A stretch of 64,000 nucleotides of DNA from Planctomycetota bacterium. Its GTDB lineage: Bacteria; Planctomycetota; UBA1135; GCA-002686595. The notes beneath the pieces are model-generated. The model searched no databases. It saw only the letters and a list, made by a program, of their open reading frames with translations, and was not told the DNA's origin. The first letter of the stretch is position 1; each line of letters opens with the position of its first letter. Positions 34,619 through 43,844 of the stretch are shown in pieces. The translations under genes were made by a program, and so were the position numbers. The stretch lies in NCBI GenBank assembly GCA_002683825.1, contig NYUD01000091.1, positions 62,001 to 126,000 on the forward strand, read 5' to 3'.

Positions 34619-36130
34619 ATGGCTCGCATCGCGTTCCCCGTCACAACCTGTCATGAATTCGAGGGTGTGAAGGTCCTTTCGGCCGCGCTGAAGCAAGCGG
34701 GTCACCAGACCGACTGCTTCGTCACTTCCGAGGAGCGTGACTTCGCCGGTGCCGTGCGGGACTACGAGCCCGACGTCATCGGACTCTACGCCACCACAGG
34801 GCAGGAAAAATGGGCCTATCCCCATATCGACTCGTGGAGGCGCGAGTTCAGCCACTTGAAGGTCGTGATGGGGGGGCCGCACCCCTCCTTCGATACGGAC
34901 GTGCTACTGGACGAGGAGTACGTCGACGCGACGATCAAGGGTGAGGCCGAGCAGGCGCTGGTGGATCTCGTGGCCGCGTGGGAGGCGAATCTGTCGATCA
35001 CGGACATCCCGAATGTCGGATACCTGCGGCAGGAAAAACCCTGCCAGAACCCGATCCGGCCCATCGTTCAGGACCTTGACACCCTGCCCTTTCCGGACGT
35101 CGACATCTTCTACAAGTATCCCTTTCTGCGGAACAAGCGTGTGCTTCAGGTGCACGCCAGCCGCGGCTGCCAGAATAACTGCACCTACTGCACCGTGCCG
35201 TTGATGAAAAAGGAGTGGGTGTCGGACAGGAAGCGCGAGAAGTTCAATCGCACCAAGTCGGTGGATTATCTGTGCGAAGAAATACTGGACATCCTTGCCC
35301 GTTACCCGAACTTTCGGATGGTGAATTTCGGCGATGCGGCGCTGAACATGTATCGGGGCTGGGTCGATGAGTTTGCCGAGAAGTGGCCGAAGCTCGTGGG
35401 CTTGCCGTTTGCCTGCAACGTCAATATCAACTACCTGAACGAGAATGACATCGTTTGCTTGAAGAGGGCCGGCTGTGCTTCCGTTCAGTTCGGGCTGGAA
35501 TCGGGGAGCGAGGACGTGCGCCTGCACGTATACAAGAAGGGATACACCGACGACCACGTCGAGCGGATCCCACGGCTCTTCAAGAAGCACAAGATCGCCT
35601 TCCGTACGAACAACATGATGGGCTCCCCCGTGGAGACCCTCGACGACATGTTCGCCACGGCGCGGGTCAACCGCCGGATTCGCCCCGACGGATGCACCGT
35701 ATTGATCTATCGGCCCTTCAAGTCGACCGTACTGGGCCGCGAGGACTTCGAGCTGGAGCGCGTGGACGTCGGCAAGGACATCGGGCCCTCGCTGCACCAC
35801 GATTCACAGCTCTTACGGGACGACGTACGCGAGATCGTCAATCTGCAAAAATTGTTTAATTTGGCCGTCTACTTGCCCGGCGGCGAAGCGCTCGTGCGCC
35901 GTTTGATTCGCCTTCCACGCAACCCGATATTCGAGTGGATCGGGTTGGCTTTCCTCTGGTATCAGCACGCCGTCGTTTCCGGCTACGGTATGAGCGACGA
36001 CTTCAAACTCGGGTTGAAGAACCTCGGACAGGTTTTCGGGCGGCGCGTGGGCGGAACGCACCGCTATGGTGGCGAGTCCACCAATCAGTTTCTCGACACG
36101 CTGGACACGGGGCTCGACGCGAGGGTATAG
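34619..36130 (+). CDS. B12-binding radical SAM protein B
   Basis: The 503-residue protein (ATG 34619) has an N-terminal B12-binding-like domain (about 1-130; DVIGLYATTGQEKWAYPHIDSW, VVMGGPHPSFDTDVLLDEEYVD) and a radical SAM core with the CxxxCxxC motif in SRGCQNNCTYC near residue 183, then FGLESGSEDVR and NNMMGSPVETLDDM. It is a different branch from its divergent neighbour. The C-terminal 120 residues have a hydrophobic helix (IFEWIGLAFLWYQHAVV). With only 36 bases between the starts, the two genes probably share a control region. A hopanoid, carotenoid or sugar methyl/dehydration role is possible but not readable. Confidence 0.88.
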   Translation: MARIAFPVTTCHEFEGVKVLSAALKQAGHQTDCFVTSEERDFAGAVRDYEPDVIGLYATTGQEKWAYPHIDSWRREFSHLKVVMGGPHPSFDTDVLLDEEYVDATIKGEAEQALVDLVAAWEANLSITDIPNVGYLRQEKPCQNPIRPIVQDLDTLPFPDVDIFYKYPFLRNKRVLQVHASRGCQNNCTYCTVPLMKKEWVSDRKREKFNRTKSVDYLCEEILDILARYPNFRMVNFGDAALNMYRGWVDEFAEKWPKLVGLPFACNVNINYLNENDIVCLKRAGCASVQFGLESGSEDVRLHVYKKGYTDDHVERIPRLFKKHKIAFRTNNMMGSPVETLDDMFATARVNRRIRPDGCTVLIYRPFKSTVLGREDFELERVDVGKDIGPSLHHDSQLLRDDVREIVNLQKLFNLAVYLPGGEALVRRLIRLPRNPIFEWIGLAFLWYQHAVVSGYGMSDDFKLGLKNLGQVFGRRVGGTHRYGGESTNQFLDTLDTGLDARV

Positions 36131-36145
36131 CGTGGCTTCGCCACG
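36131..36145 (+). terminator. Perfect 6-bp hairpin between convergent genes
   Basis: CGTGGC and GCCACG form a perfect six-pair stem with the loop TTC directly after the radical SAM B stop. It has no T-tract, so a terminator is only suggested by position between convergent genes. Confidence 0.35.
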
Positions 36146-36183
36146 AGCCCGGTTTCGAGGCTGGACTACGGCGAGCGTCCGGC

Positions 36184-37206
36184 CTAGGCCGCACCCGTCC
36201 GGGCGATATTCACGCGCAGTGCTGCGCGGGCGGAACGTAGGCGGTGCTCGACCTCCACCTTCGAACGCCCTCCGGCCCACAGGTAGCCGCAAACGGCGCG
36301 CTCGTCGAAGAGATCCGTGATCTCGAAGGGGTGGCGTCCGCACACCAGTCCCGCGATGCCCGGGAGCCGGCGCGCCTGGTCCATGCCTTCGATCCCGCAG
36401 AAGGTGCCTTCGTGTTCCGGCAGGATCGCCAGCCAGCCGGCGCAACGTTGCGGGGCCAGCGGCATCTCATCGAAGGGGCCGCCGGCATCGAGCAGATGGG
36501 CAAACCAGGCCTGCAGCGGGCTCTTGCCGTATACGAGAGGCGAGACGTACGCGGTTCGTACGTCCTCGTGAAAGCGTGGCCGCAGCGCGAGCAGGTGCGG
36601 TTCCCCAAGGGTCACGGTCCCCATGACGGGACCGACCTCGATTCCCAGGGCCCGGGCACCGCTCTCGAGCAGCTCGTACACGGGACGAACCTCGTTCTCC
36701 TTCAGCGATGAGGGCTGCCACCCCCAGGCGACTCCTCCGCCGTTGCCCTCGAAGCTGCCCCTCTCGAAGATGCCAGCCGGTTGGAAGGAGCCGTCCCGGA
36801 AGAAGCCGTTGACCTCGAGGCAATTCTCCACCATGCGCTCGTCACAGGGAATGGCGTTCTTGCGCCATGTCGCGTGCGCAGTCGGGCCATCGAGCGCGCG
36901 CTCGACCCCGACCAGCGAAACGGTGGAATGCCCCGTCGCTTCGCCGATCGCTGCCATCGAGCGCAGGCCGCGGTCGCTGGAGGAGTATGCAGCGACGAAC
37001 GAGCTGGTTCGGCTCAAGGTGTTTGCGAGATCGACGTGACCGTCGACATCCTCCGCAGCCAAGGCGTGAAACAGGTCCACCCCGGGCCGTGCCGGTGCCC
37101 TTGCATCCTCGTCCGTGCAAACGACCTTCATTCCAGCCGCGCGGGCCCAGTGCGGGGCGTGATGGTGCAGTGCACCACCGCCAATGAGAATCAAAGTGCC
37201 GTGCAT
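36184..37206 (-). CDS. ATP-grasp-like ligase, divergent
   Basis: The 340-residue protein starts MHGTLILIGGGALHHHAPHWARAAGMKVVCTDEDARAP, like the pre-ATP-grasp Rossmann unit of PurK/CarB-type ligases. SSSDRGLRSMAAIGEATGH and TAHATWRKNAIPCDERMV resemble the LAHDKWAMR-type segment that precedes the ATP site. A Gly-rich loop GIFERGSFEGNGGGVAWG then holds the place of the ATP-binding lid. I cannot identify all ATP and Mg ligands, so the fold is a judgement. The C-terminal half has a Cys/His-containing segment (CGRHPFEITDLFDERAVCGYLW). Its genome neighbours are two radical SAM genes. Confidence 0.55.
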   Translation of the reverse strand: MHGTLILIGGGALHHHAPHWARAAGMKVVCTDEDARAPARPGVDLFHALAAEDVDGHVDLANTLSRTSSFVAAYSSSDRGLRSMAAIGEATGHSTVSLVGVERALDGPTAHATWRKNAIPCDERMVENCLEVNGFFRDGSFQPAGIFERGSFEGNGGGVAWGWQPSSLKENEVRPVYELLESGARALGIEVGPVMGTVTLGEPHLLALRPRFHEDVRTAYVSPLVYGKSPLQAWFAHLLDAGGPFDEMPLAPQRCAGWLAILPEHEGTFCGIEGMDQARRLPGIAGLVCGRHPFEITDLFDERAVCGYLWAGGRSKVEVEHRLRSARAALRVNIARTGAA

Positions 37207-37321
37207 CGGGAACGATCTTCTGGGTCCTGGTCTTTCGGTCGCACACGGCCGGGGCTTGAGCGTGGGGGGCGTGAGGGCGTATCTTCCCGGGTCTTTTCCC
37301 CGAAATTCCGGATCGCTTCAC

Positions 37322-37798
37322 ATGCTTCTCGTTTGGCTTTTCCTGGCTGGCGGGCTACTCGCCAGCTTCTACGTCCGGGACCGGGGCCGGCGCGTCGTCG
37401 GGGAACCGCTGCACGAAGTCGTGACGAGCCTTCGCGCACGTATCGGCTGGATGCTTGTTCTGGCGGTCCTCGGAGTGGTGGTCTCCTCAGGCTATCCAGC
37501 GGAACCGGCTCCGGGGTTGCCGTCCGTCTCCGGCCTGTGGGTCACCTTGGTCCTGACCGGCCTTCTCGTGTGGAAGCTGCCCCATGCAACGGAGGCGGTT
37601 TGCGGTCGGCATGGGGTCCGCTTCGGTTGGAGCGTGAGCGCCTACGAGGACGTCGAGGCGTGGCGGCTCACCGGCGATCACCTACGGTGTCTGTTGAAGG
37701 GGAGGTGGCTTGCGATGCCCGTGCCTCCGGCCCGGCACGGCGAGCTGCGTGAACACCTGCAGCGCGAGGCGAAGCGAGCGCAGAGCGAGTTCTCCTAG
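37322..37798 (+). CDS. Small membrane protein of unknown function
   Basis: The 158-residue protein (ATG 37322) has two or three hydrophobic segments (LLVWLFLAGGLLASFYV, GWMLVLAVLGVVVS and VSGLWVTLVLTGLLVW) and a cytoplasmic-type C-terminal domain with GVRFGWSVSAYEDVEAWRLTGDHLRCLLKGRWLAMPVP, reminiscent of a PH/bPH-like domain. No family is certain. It starts divergently from the ATP-grasp-like gene, 115 bases apart, and converges with the beta-helix lipoprotein gene. Confidence 0.65.
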   Translation: MLLVWLFLAGGLLASFYVRDRGRRVVGEPLHEVVTSLRARIGWMLVLAVLGVVVSSGYPAEPAPGLPSVSGLWVTLVLTGLLVWKLPHATEAVCGRHGVRFGWSVSAYEDVEAWRLTGDHLRCLLKGRWLAMPVPPARHGELREHLQREAKRAQSEFS

Positions 37799-37874
37799 TC
37801 CTACGGCTCACACGGGCGCGGCGCGAGGCCCCGGGACATGGCCAGACCGCACAGGTGACGTCGTTTCATTCAGG

Positions 37875-40598
37875 TCACGGTATCTGGAAGCCCCGAACGC
37901 CCATCGAGAACATGCGCCCGGGTTGGGTCGCGTCGAGCTGCGTGGCGAGTGGAGCGCCGCCGTTTCCGATGCTCCAAACATTGTCTTCATAGGTCAGCGC
38001 GTGCAGGCTCCCCGCTTCGTCCAGGAGCAGGAGTGTGATGCCGTCCGAGGAATTCATCTGAACGATCTGCGCCTGGACGATCTTGCCGACGCCGGGCAGG
38101 TTGACCTTGACCTGACCGTGCCAACCGTTTCGGAAGATCGCGAAGTTGAAGTCGCCCTGGGGATTGTTGTCGCGATAGATGGCGATGGCCTCACCCGAAT
38201 CGCCCAGCCACGCAGCCTCGAGACCACGTGCGTCTCGAGCGCCTGTCAAGGTGAACTCGATCGTGTCCGTCCAGAGCGAACCGTTCCAGATCGATGCGGT
38301 GACGTCATCGTCGTCCCACCCTTCGCCGAAGATGCCGACGATCCGGTCGGATTGCGGGTCTGAGTGCAAGCGCAGATGGGCAGCGATGGCATCGGTGCTG
38401 GTGAACTGGCCGTTGGTCCACAGTCCGGTCTGTCCGCTACGGGTAGCGTAGCGCGTCTGTTCGGCGAATACGTTGAAGCCCCAGGCTACGAGCAGATCGC
38501 CCGACAGCCCTTCCCAGGCGGCGTCGAAGGATCGGAAGCCACGCGTCTCCACGATCTCGGTGGCGAGCAACATGCCCGAATCCCACGCGCTACCGTCCCA
38601 GACGCTGGCGATCACATTCTGCTGGTCGTCGAGTGAAACCAGTGCCATCTCGTCCGTTCCGGGCCGAGCGACGAGTTGAACCCAGAGAACCGTCGCCGGG
38701 GCGAGCCCCAGGTCGAACACAGGTGCGTCCGCGCTCCACTGTCCATCGATGAGCGTGCGGAAAAGCGGGGCGGTCTCGGGGCCGGCGTGGACCAGCATCA
38801 GGTGCCCGGAGTTATCCTCGTATTCTAGATCGAAGCCGCGTTCGCCGGTATTTGAGCTTTGAATGTGGGTCGTGATCGGCTGCGGGAAATCCTCGCTGAA
38901 GCGTCGGCCATCCCAAGAACGGACCATGAGCTCGACACGCGTGCCGGTGTCGGTGAGAACCGCCTGAGCCTCGTCCGGTTGTTCTCCTGAGCGCGCGCGC
39001 TGGACGACCCACTTCACGCCTTGGTTGGCGTTGCGTGTAAGCAGGACTTCCCCCCAAGCTGCGCCAGAGGTCAGCTCGAACGAGCGCGAATGAACGAAGG
39101 AGGCGCCCATCGGCACGAAAGCGAGCCGTCCCAGTCCGGGAGCCAAGTTCTCGATCGCATCGAGGGCGATCGGATAGTGGAAGCCCAGGTTTGCCATGTC
39201 GCCGTCGTTCCCCATGCCGTCCGCGAGCCCGTTCGACTGGGAGGTGCGGGTCGATGCCGGTCCGGCGAAGGCAAAGAGCGTGTCCTGTGCCCTTCGCTCC
39301 CCCGCATCGAGAGCGGGGCTGGAGGAGAGTACGCGGTAGTTGTCATCCGCTGCTCCGCATCCGCCGAGAATGCCGTCCGGTCCAAAGGGGTCGACGAACT
39401 GAGGATCGGCTTCCAGGTCCCCGGTCGAGCCCGTGTCCGCCCCATTGGCGAAGATCAGGTTGTTCGTCCGTTCGAAGCTCGAGCCGCCGATGAGGCGGAC
39501 CGAAAGCGATCCTCCTTCGACGAAGATATTGTCGGTTACACGGCCCGTTCCGCCGGGCTGCTCCTCACGGAAGTGGTCGCTGCCATTGCGGTAAAAGGTG
39601 TTCCCCTGGATCTCGAAATTCGTCGAGGGAGAGGCGAGCACGACACCCGATAGCGCGTTGTTGTAGATCAGGTTGTGCCGGACGGCTGAGGCGTCGGTCG
39701 AGCCCAGGATGATCGCGTTGCCGGTGTTGTTCGAGATACGGTTGCTCTCTATCAGAAGCGACTCCGAATTTTCCGTGGCGATACCGTTTTCGTTTTCATA
39801 CAGATCGCAGTCGACGATGGCGATCCCGCGTGTCGTGCCGCGCAGGGCCAGCCCCACTCCCGGTGCGCTGCCGTGCAGCACCAGGCTTCGCAGCAAGACG
39901 TTGGAGGAATCGGCGACTTCCAGACCGTGTGGCATGCCGGCGCCGAGGACGACCACGTCCCCCGCGTCTCCGGTGAAAATCCCGTCCCGGTCGCCATAGA
40001 GCGTGAGCGGTGATGTGTCGTCCGCCTGGACCACGAGTGTCACGCCGCCGGTGTATTCACCTGCGCCGATGTACAGGGTATCCGAGGGTCCGACCTGGCT
40101 CAGCGCGAAGTCGAGGGTTCTCCAGGCCTCCAGGGGCGTCTCTCCTGCGTTTGCGTCGGAGCCGCTGGTGCGTAGAAAGAAGGCGTTCTGCTCGGCCCGT
40201 ACGAATTCGATCGTCAGGGTTCCCAGGGCGATATCCCCTTCACCTGCGTCGACCAGGCAGGTGAGCGTCTTTTTTTCTCCCACCCGTGATGCCAGCGTGC
40301 CCGTGGCCTGCCCGTTTTCGTCCGTGACGAGGTCGTGATCCAAGAGGTTTGCGAACCCCGTCATCCGGAAAGAAATGTCCGCTTCGACGACCGCTTCGCC
40401 CCTGTCGTCGGCGACCGTGATCGCGATGGCGACCGTCGAAATCCCGTCGGCGAGCGTGCCGAAGGTGTGATCGACGGTAAAATCCGACAGGAGCGTGTCG
40501 ATGGCCGGCGGCGGCGGGCCGGAGGACCCCCCTCCGCAGCCGGCGTAAAGAAGGCAAGATGCGAGGAGCGAGAGGCTGCGAGCTGAGAATGCTCTCAT
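37875..40598 (-). CDS. Large lipoprotein with Ig-like and right-handed beta-helix domains
   Basis: The 907-residue protein has a lipoprotein signal (MRAFSARSLSLLASCLLYAGC). An Ig-like/invasin-type domain follows (about 35-125; ISTVAIAITVADDRGEAVVEADISFRM and GQATGTLASRVGEKKTLTC). Residues about 130-420 form a parallel beta-helix region with DUF1565/NosD-like turns (AWRTLDFALSQVGPSDTLYIGAGEYTGGVTL, NTGNAIILG, NNALSGVVLAS). The remaining half has WDGSAWD/WNGSLWT repeats, suggesting beta-propeller-like units. It is probably a surface protein binding or cleaving polysaccharide. No catalytic residues are assigned. It lies divergently from proC with a 152-base gap. Confidence 0.8.
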   Translation of the reverse strand: MRAFSARSLSLLASCLLYAGCGGGSSGPPPPAIDTLLSDFTVDHTFGTLADGISTVAIAITVADDRGEAVVEADISFRMTGFANLLDHDLVTDENGQATGTLASRVGEKKTLTCLVDAGEGDIALGTLTIEFVRAEQNAFFLRTSGSDANAGETPLEAWRTLDFALSQVGPSDTLYIGAGEYTGGVTLVVQADDTSPLTLYGDRDGIFTGDAGDVVVLGAGMPHGLEVADSSNVLLRSLVLHGSAPGVGLALRGTTRGIAIVDCDLYENENGIATENSESLLIESNRISNNTGNAIILGSTDASAVRHNLIYNNALSGVVLASPSTNFEIQGNTFYRNGSDHFREEQPGGTGRVTDNIFVEGGSLSVRLIGGSSFERTNNLIFANGADTGSTGDLEADPQFVDPFGPDGILGGCGAADDNYRVLSSSPALDAGERRAQDTLFAFAGPASTRTSQSNGLADGMGNDGDMANLGFHYPIALDAIENLAPGLGRLAFVPMGASFVHSRSFELTSGAAWGEVLLTRNANQGVKWVVQRARSGEQPDEAQAVLTDTGTRVELMVRSWDGRRFSEDFPQPITTHIQSSNTGERGFDLEYEDNSGHLMLVHAGPETAPLFRTLIDGQWSADAPVFDLGLAPATVLWVQLVARPGTDEMALVSLDDQQNVIASVWDGSAWDSGMLLATEIVETRGFRSFDAAWEGLSGDLLVAWGFNVFAEQTRYATRSGQTGLWTNGQFTSTDAIAAHLRLHSDPQSDRIVGIFGEGWDDDDVTASIWNGSLWTDTIEFTLTGARDARGLEAAWLGDSGEAIAIYRDNNPQGDFNFAIFRNGWHGQVKVNLPGVGKIVQAQIVQMNSSDGITLLLLDEAGSLHALTYEDNVWSIGNGGAPLATQLDATQPGRMFSMGVRGFQIP

Positions 40599-40750
40599 TC
40601 AGAAACATCCGGGTTGGGCTGCTGGAGGCTGGCGTTTGGACGGCGGAGGGTGGACATCTCCGTGCCCAGCGGTGGCAAGAGTGGAACTACGTAAGAAACC
40701 TATCCCGCCCACGGCGACCACGGGCGGTCGATTTTGTACCGTAGCGCGCA

Positions 40751-41584
40751 ATGACTGACACGGAATGTATTGCCATCCTCGGGGCCGGGACGATGGGACG
40801 CGCCTTGGCGCACGGGCTTCTGCGGTCCGGAGAAGCGAGCGCGGAGACCCTGAGCTGCACGGTGCGCCACGCCGATCGGGCGCGGGAAGCGACCGAGGAA
40901 CTGGGGATTGCGGTGGGCACGGACAACGCTCTGGTGGTTCGCGATGCCAGGGTGGTGATCCTTTGCGTCAAGCCCCACCTGGCCGTGCCGCTCGTGCGTG
41001 AACTCGCCCGGGCGGGAGCCCTCGAGCATGATCCGCTCATTGTTTCGATCGCCGCGGGCGTGCGCACGGGCAGCCTCGAGGAGGCTGGTGGGCGTGCGTT
41101 GCATGTCGTTCGCGCCATGCCGAACACGCCCTCGTTGATCGGTGCGGGTATGACCGTCGTCTCGGGCGGTGCTCATACAGGAGCTCACGACCTCGAACTG
41201 GCCGCCAGGCTCTTCGAACCGCTGGGGCGTGTTCTGACCCTCGATGAGGAATACATGGATGCCGTGACCGGCCTTTCGGCCTCGGGACCGGCCTTCGTCT
41301 ACGTCATCATCGAGGCCCTGGCCGAAGGAGGCGTGATGGTCGGCCTGTCTCGTAAGGTCGCCACCGAGCTCGCTGCCCAGGCGGTGAACGGGGCCGCTCG
41401 CATGGTGCTCGAGACCGGTCGCCATCCAGCCGAGCTGAAGGACGAGGTTACGACCCCGGCGGGCTGCACGATTTCGGCCCTTCTGGCCCTGGAGGACGGC
41501 AAGCTGCGATCGGTCCTGGCCCGCGGCGTTCAGAATGCCGCGCAGGCCGCTGCGGGCCTCGGCGACCGCTCCCATTCGGCATAG
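40751..41584 (+). CDS. proC: Pyrroline-5-carboxylate reductase
   Basis: The 277-residue enzyme makes proline from pyrroline-5-carboxylate with NAD(P)H. The Rossmann motif GAGTMGRALAHGLL is at residues 11-24, the family segments RAMPNTPSLIGAGMTVV and the signature AVTGLSASGPAFVYVIIEALAEGGVMVGL are present, and the C-terminal LKDEVTTPAGCTISALLALEDG matches the substrate-binding region. It is followed 13 bases later by the uvrD-like gene in a plus-strand run. Confidence 0.96.
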   Translation: MTDTECIAILGAGTMGRALAHGLLRSGEASAETLSCTVRHADRAREATEELGIAVGTDNALVVRDARVVILCVKPHLAVPLVRELARAGALEHDPLIVSIAAGVRTGSLEEAGGRALHVVRAMPNTPSLIGAGMTVVSGGAHTGAHDLELAARLFEPLGRVLTLDEEYMDAVTGLSASGPAFVYVIIEALAEGGVMVGLSRKVATELAAQAVNGAARMVLETGRHPAELKDEVTTPAGCTISALLALEDGKLRSVLARGVQNAAQAAAGLGDRSHSA

Positions 41585-41597
41585 AATTCAGGGTGCC

Positions 41598-43844
41598 ATG
41601 GTACCGCTGGATTGGGTGGATGCGCTTTCCGAGGGTGCGGCCGGTGAACCCGGCCCGGAGACCCCGGACGGAGTCGTGGCCGGGTTGCTGTCTGAACTGA
41701 ACGAACCACAACGCGAGGCGGTGGTTCACGAGGAGGGACCGCTACTTATTCTTGCAGGTGCCGGATCGGGCAAGACGCGCGTCATCACGCGGCGTATCGC
41801 CTGGCTGGTCGCTACGGGGCGGGCCCGACCGCATGAGATCCTGGCGATCACCTTTACGAACAAGGCGGCCAAGGAGATGCGTTCGCGGATCGAAGAACTC
41901 TTGCCCGTCGAGGGGATGTGGGTTTCGACCTTTCACGCGATGTGCGCGCGCATTTTGCGGCGCGATATCGAGGTTCTGGGTAGCTGGACGCGCGACTACA
42001 CGATCTACGACACGCAGGACAAAAACCGACTCATCAAGACGATCACCAAGGACCTGGGGTACGACACCAAGCACTATCGCCCGGCGATGCTGGGGGGATG
42101 GATCTCGGAGTGGAAGACCGAGCGCTTCGATCGAACCGAGGATGTCGGGGACTCCACGGACGCGGGCCTGGGTGAAAAGGTCTTCGTCCAGGTGCGTGAT
42201 CGCTACGAGAAGGCGATGCGCGAAAACAACGCGCTGGACTTCGATGACCTGCTCGTGCGCGTGCTGGAGATCTTCGAAGCTGAGCCCGGTGTGCGCGACT
42301 CGTACGCCCATCGTTTTCGCTACGTGCTCGTCGATGAGTATCAGGACACCAATCGCATTCAGTACCTTCTGACGCGGCACTTGTCGGACGCCCACAAGAA
42401 TCTCGCGGTTTGCGGCGATCCCGATCAATCCATCTACGCCTGGCGAGGAGCGGATGTCCGCAATATCCTCGATTTCGAACGGGATTTCGGGCAAAGGGCA
42501 GGCTGTGAGGTACGTGTCGTCAAGCTCGAGCGCAACTACCGTTCGACCAAGGCCATTCTCGATGCGGCCCAGAGCCTGATTCGGTGCAATACCGAGCGCA
42601 AGGAAAAGGAGCTCTGGACGGACAAGACCGAGTGCGAGCCGGTGCGCGTGTTGGCCTGTGCCGACGAGAACGATGAGGCCGGCGAAATCGCGCGTCGCAT
42701 TCACGATCTCGTTCTCGGTGGCACGCGCACGGATCAAATCGCCATCTTCTATCGGGCGAACTTCATGCAGCGGGCCCTCGAGCGGGCCCTGCGCCTGGCC
42801 GGCATTCCGTATCAGGTCCTCGGAGGGCCCGAGTTCTATCAGAGGCGCGAAGTGCGCGACCTGATCGCCTATCTGCAGCTGATCGCGAATCCCCGTGACG
42901 ACATGGCCACACGTCGCGTCATCAACGTCCCCGCGCGCGGGGTGGGGGACAAGAGCGTGGCTCAGTTGCACACCTGGGCTACCGAACGCGGTTGCCCCAT
43001 GATCGAGGCCGTGCTCAGCGAAGAGGGGCGCTCGCAAATCCGTGGCCGAGCTCGCAAGGGCGTGCAAGCTTTCGCCGAGCTGTACGGGCGCCTTTGCGAC
43101 CTGAACGAAAAGTCCGCGGCGCAGGCACTCGAGAGTGTGCTCGAGGAGACCGAATACAGCACATGGCTTTCGCAGTCGGCCGACGATCAGGCTGAAATGC
43201 GCGTGGAGAATGTCGAGGAACTCTTCGCCCACGCGCAGTCCTACGATCGCGATCAGCCAGAGGGTGGTTTGCGCGGTTTTCTGCAGGACGTCGCCCTGGT
43301 GAGCGACATCGACGTTTGGGAGGAGCAGAGTCTCAAGGTCACTCTGATGACGCTGCACGCATCGAAGGGGCTGGAGTTTCCGGCGGTATTCGTCTGCGGT
43401 CTCGAGGAGGAGTTACTGCCCCACGTCCTGGCCCTACAAGATGGCGGTCTCGAGGAGGAGCGGCGGCTCTTCTACGTAGGCATGACGCGCGCGATGCAGG
43501 AGCTATTTATCACCCATGCGCGCATGCGCCTTCACTTTGGAGAAACGAGCCATCGCATCGCTTCGCGCTTTCTGGCCGAGCTGCCTGAGGAAACGCGTGA
43601 GGAGAAAGTGGGCGGCAAGGGCGCCGCGGTGGATCGAGATTCGGGCCTGGGTTCGTACGAGGCGCCCCAGAACGTTGTCGAACTACGGGTCGGGGACCGG
43701 GTCGAACACGACCACTTTGGTTACGGGGTCGTCGAGATGCTTCAGGGAAGCGGCATCAATGCGCGGGTGACGGTCGATTTTCAAGGACCCGGGCGTAAGG
43801 TGTTGCTCGTGCAGTACGCCAAACTCGAGGTCGTGACGCTGTGA
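41598..43844 (+). CDS. UvrD/PcrA-type DNA helicase
   Basis: The 748-residue SF1 helicase starts at ATG 41598; the N-terminal 40 residues are an extension before LNEPQREAVVHEEGPLLILAGAGSGKT, with Walker A near residue 53. Motifs Ia to VI are present: AITFTNKAAKEM, VDEYQDTNRIQY (motif II), GDPDQSIYAWRGA (III), ERNYRST (IV), TLMTLHASKGLEFPAVFV (V) and EERRLFYVGMTRAM (VI). A C-terminal PcrA/UvrD-type Tudor-like segment, GDRVEHDHFGYGVVEMLQGSG, follows. It unwinds DNA in excision and mismatch repair and clears RNA polymerase. Its TGA is fused in GTGA with the next gene. Confidence 0.95.
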   Translation: MVPLDWVDALSEGAAGEPGPETPDGVVAGLLSELNEPQREAVVHEEGPLLILAGAGSGKTRVITRRIAWLVATGRARPHEILAITFTNKAAKEMRSRIEELLPVEGMWVSTFHAMCARILRRDIEVLGSWTRDYTIYDTQDKNRLIKTITKDLGYDTKHYRPAMLGGWISEWKTERFDRTEDVGDSTDAGLGEKVFVQVRDRYEKAMRENNALDFDDLLVRVLEIFEAEPGVRDSYAHRFRYVLVDEYQDTNRIQYLLTRHLSDAHKNLAVCGDPDQSIYAWRGADVRNILDFERDFGQRAGCEVRVVKLERNYRSTKAILDAAQSLIRCNTERKEKELWTDKTECEPVRVLACADENDEAGEIARRIHDLVLGGTRTDQIAIFYRANFMQRALERALRLAGIPYQVLGGPEFYQRREVRDLIAYLQLIANPRDDMATRRVINVPARGVGDKSVAQLHTWATERGCPMIEAVLSEEGRSQIRGRARKGVQAFAELYGRLCDLNEKSAAQALESVLEETEYSTWLSQSADDQAEMRVENVEELFAHAQSYDRDQPEGGLRGFLQDVALVSDIDVWEEQSLKVTLMTLHASKGLEFPAVFVCGLEEELLPHVLALQDGGLEEERRLFYVGMTRAMQELFITHARMRLHFGETSHRIASRFLAELPEETREEKVGGKGAAVDRDSGLGSYEAPQNVVELRVGDRVEHDHFGYGVVEMLQGSGINARVTVDFQGPGRKVLLVQYAKLEVVTL

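Noticed and set aside
36131-36145. Certain intrinsic terminator after radical SAM B
   Set aside because: The hairpin is short and has no T-tract, so it is listed only as a candidate.
41742-43358. Antisense open frame of over 500 codons inside uvrD
   Set aside because: The sense strand shows all helicase motifs, so this is a composition-driven shadow frame.
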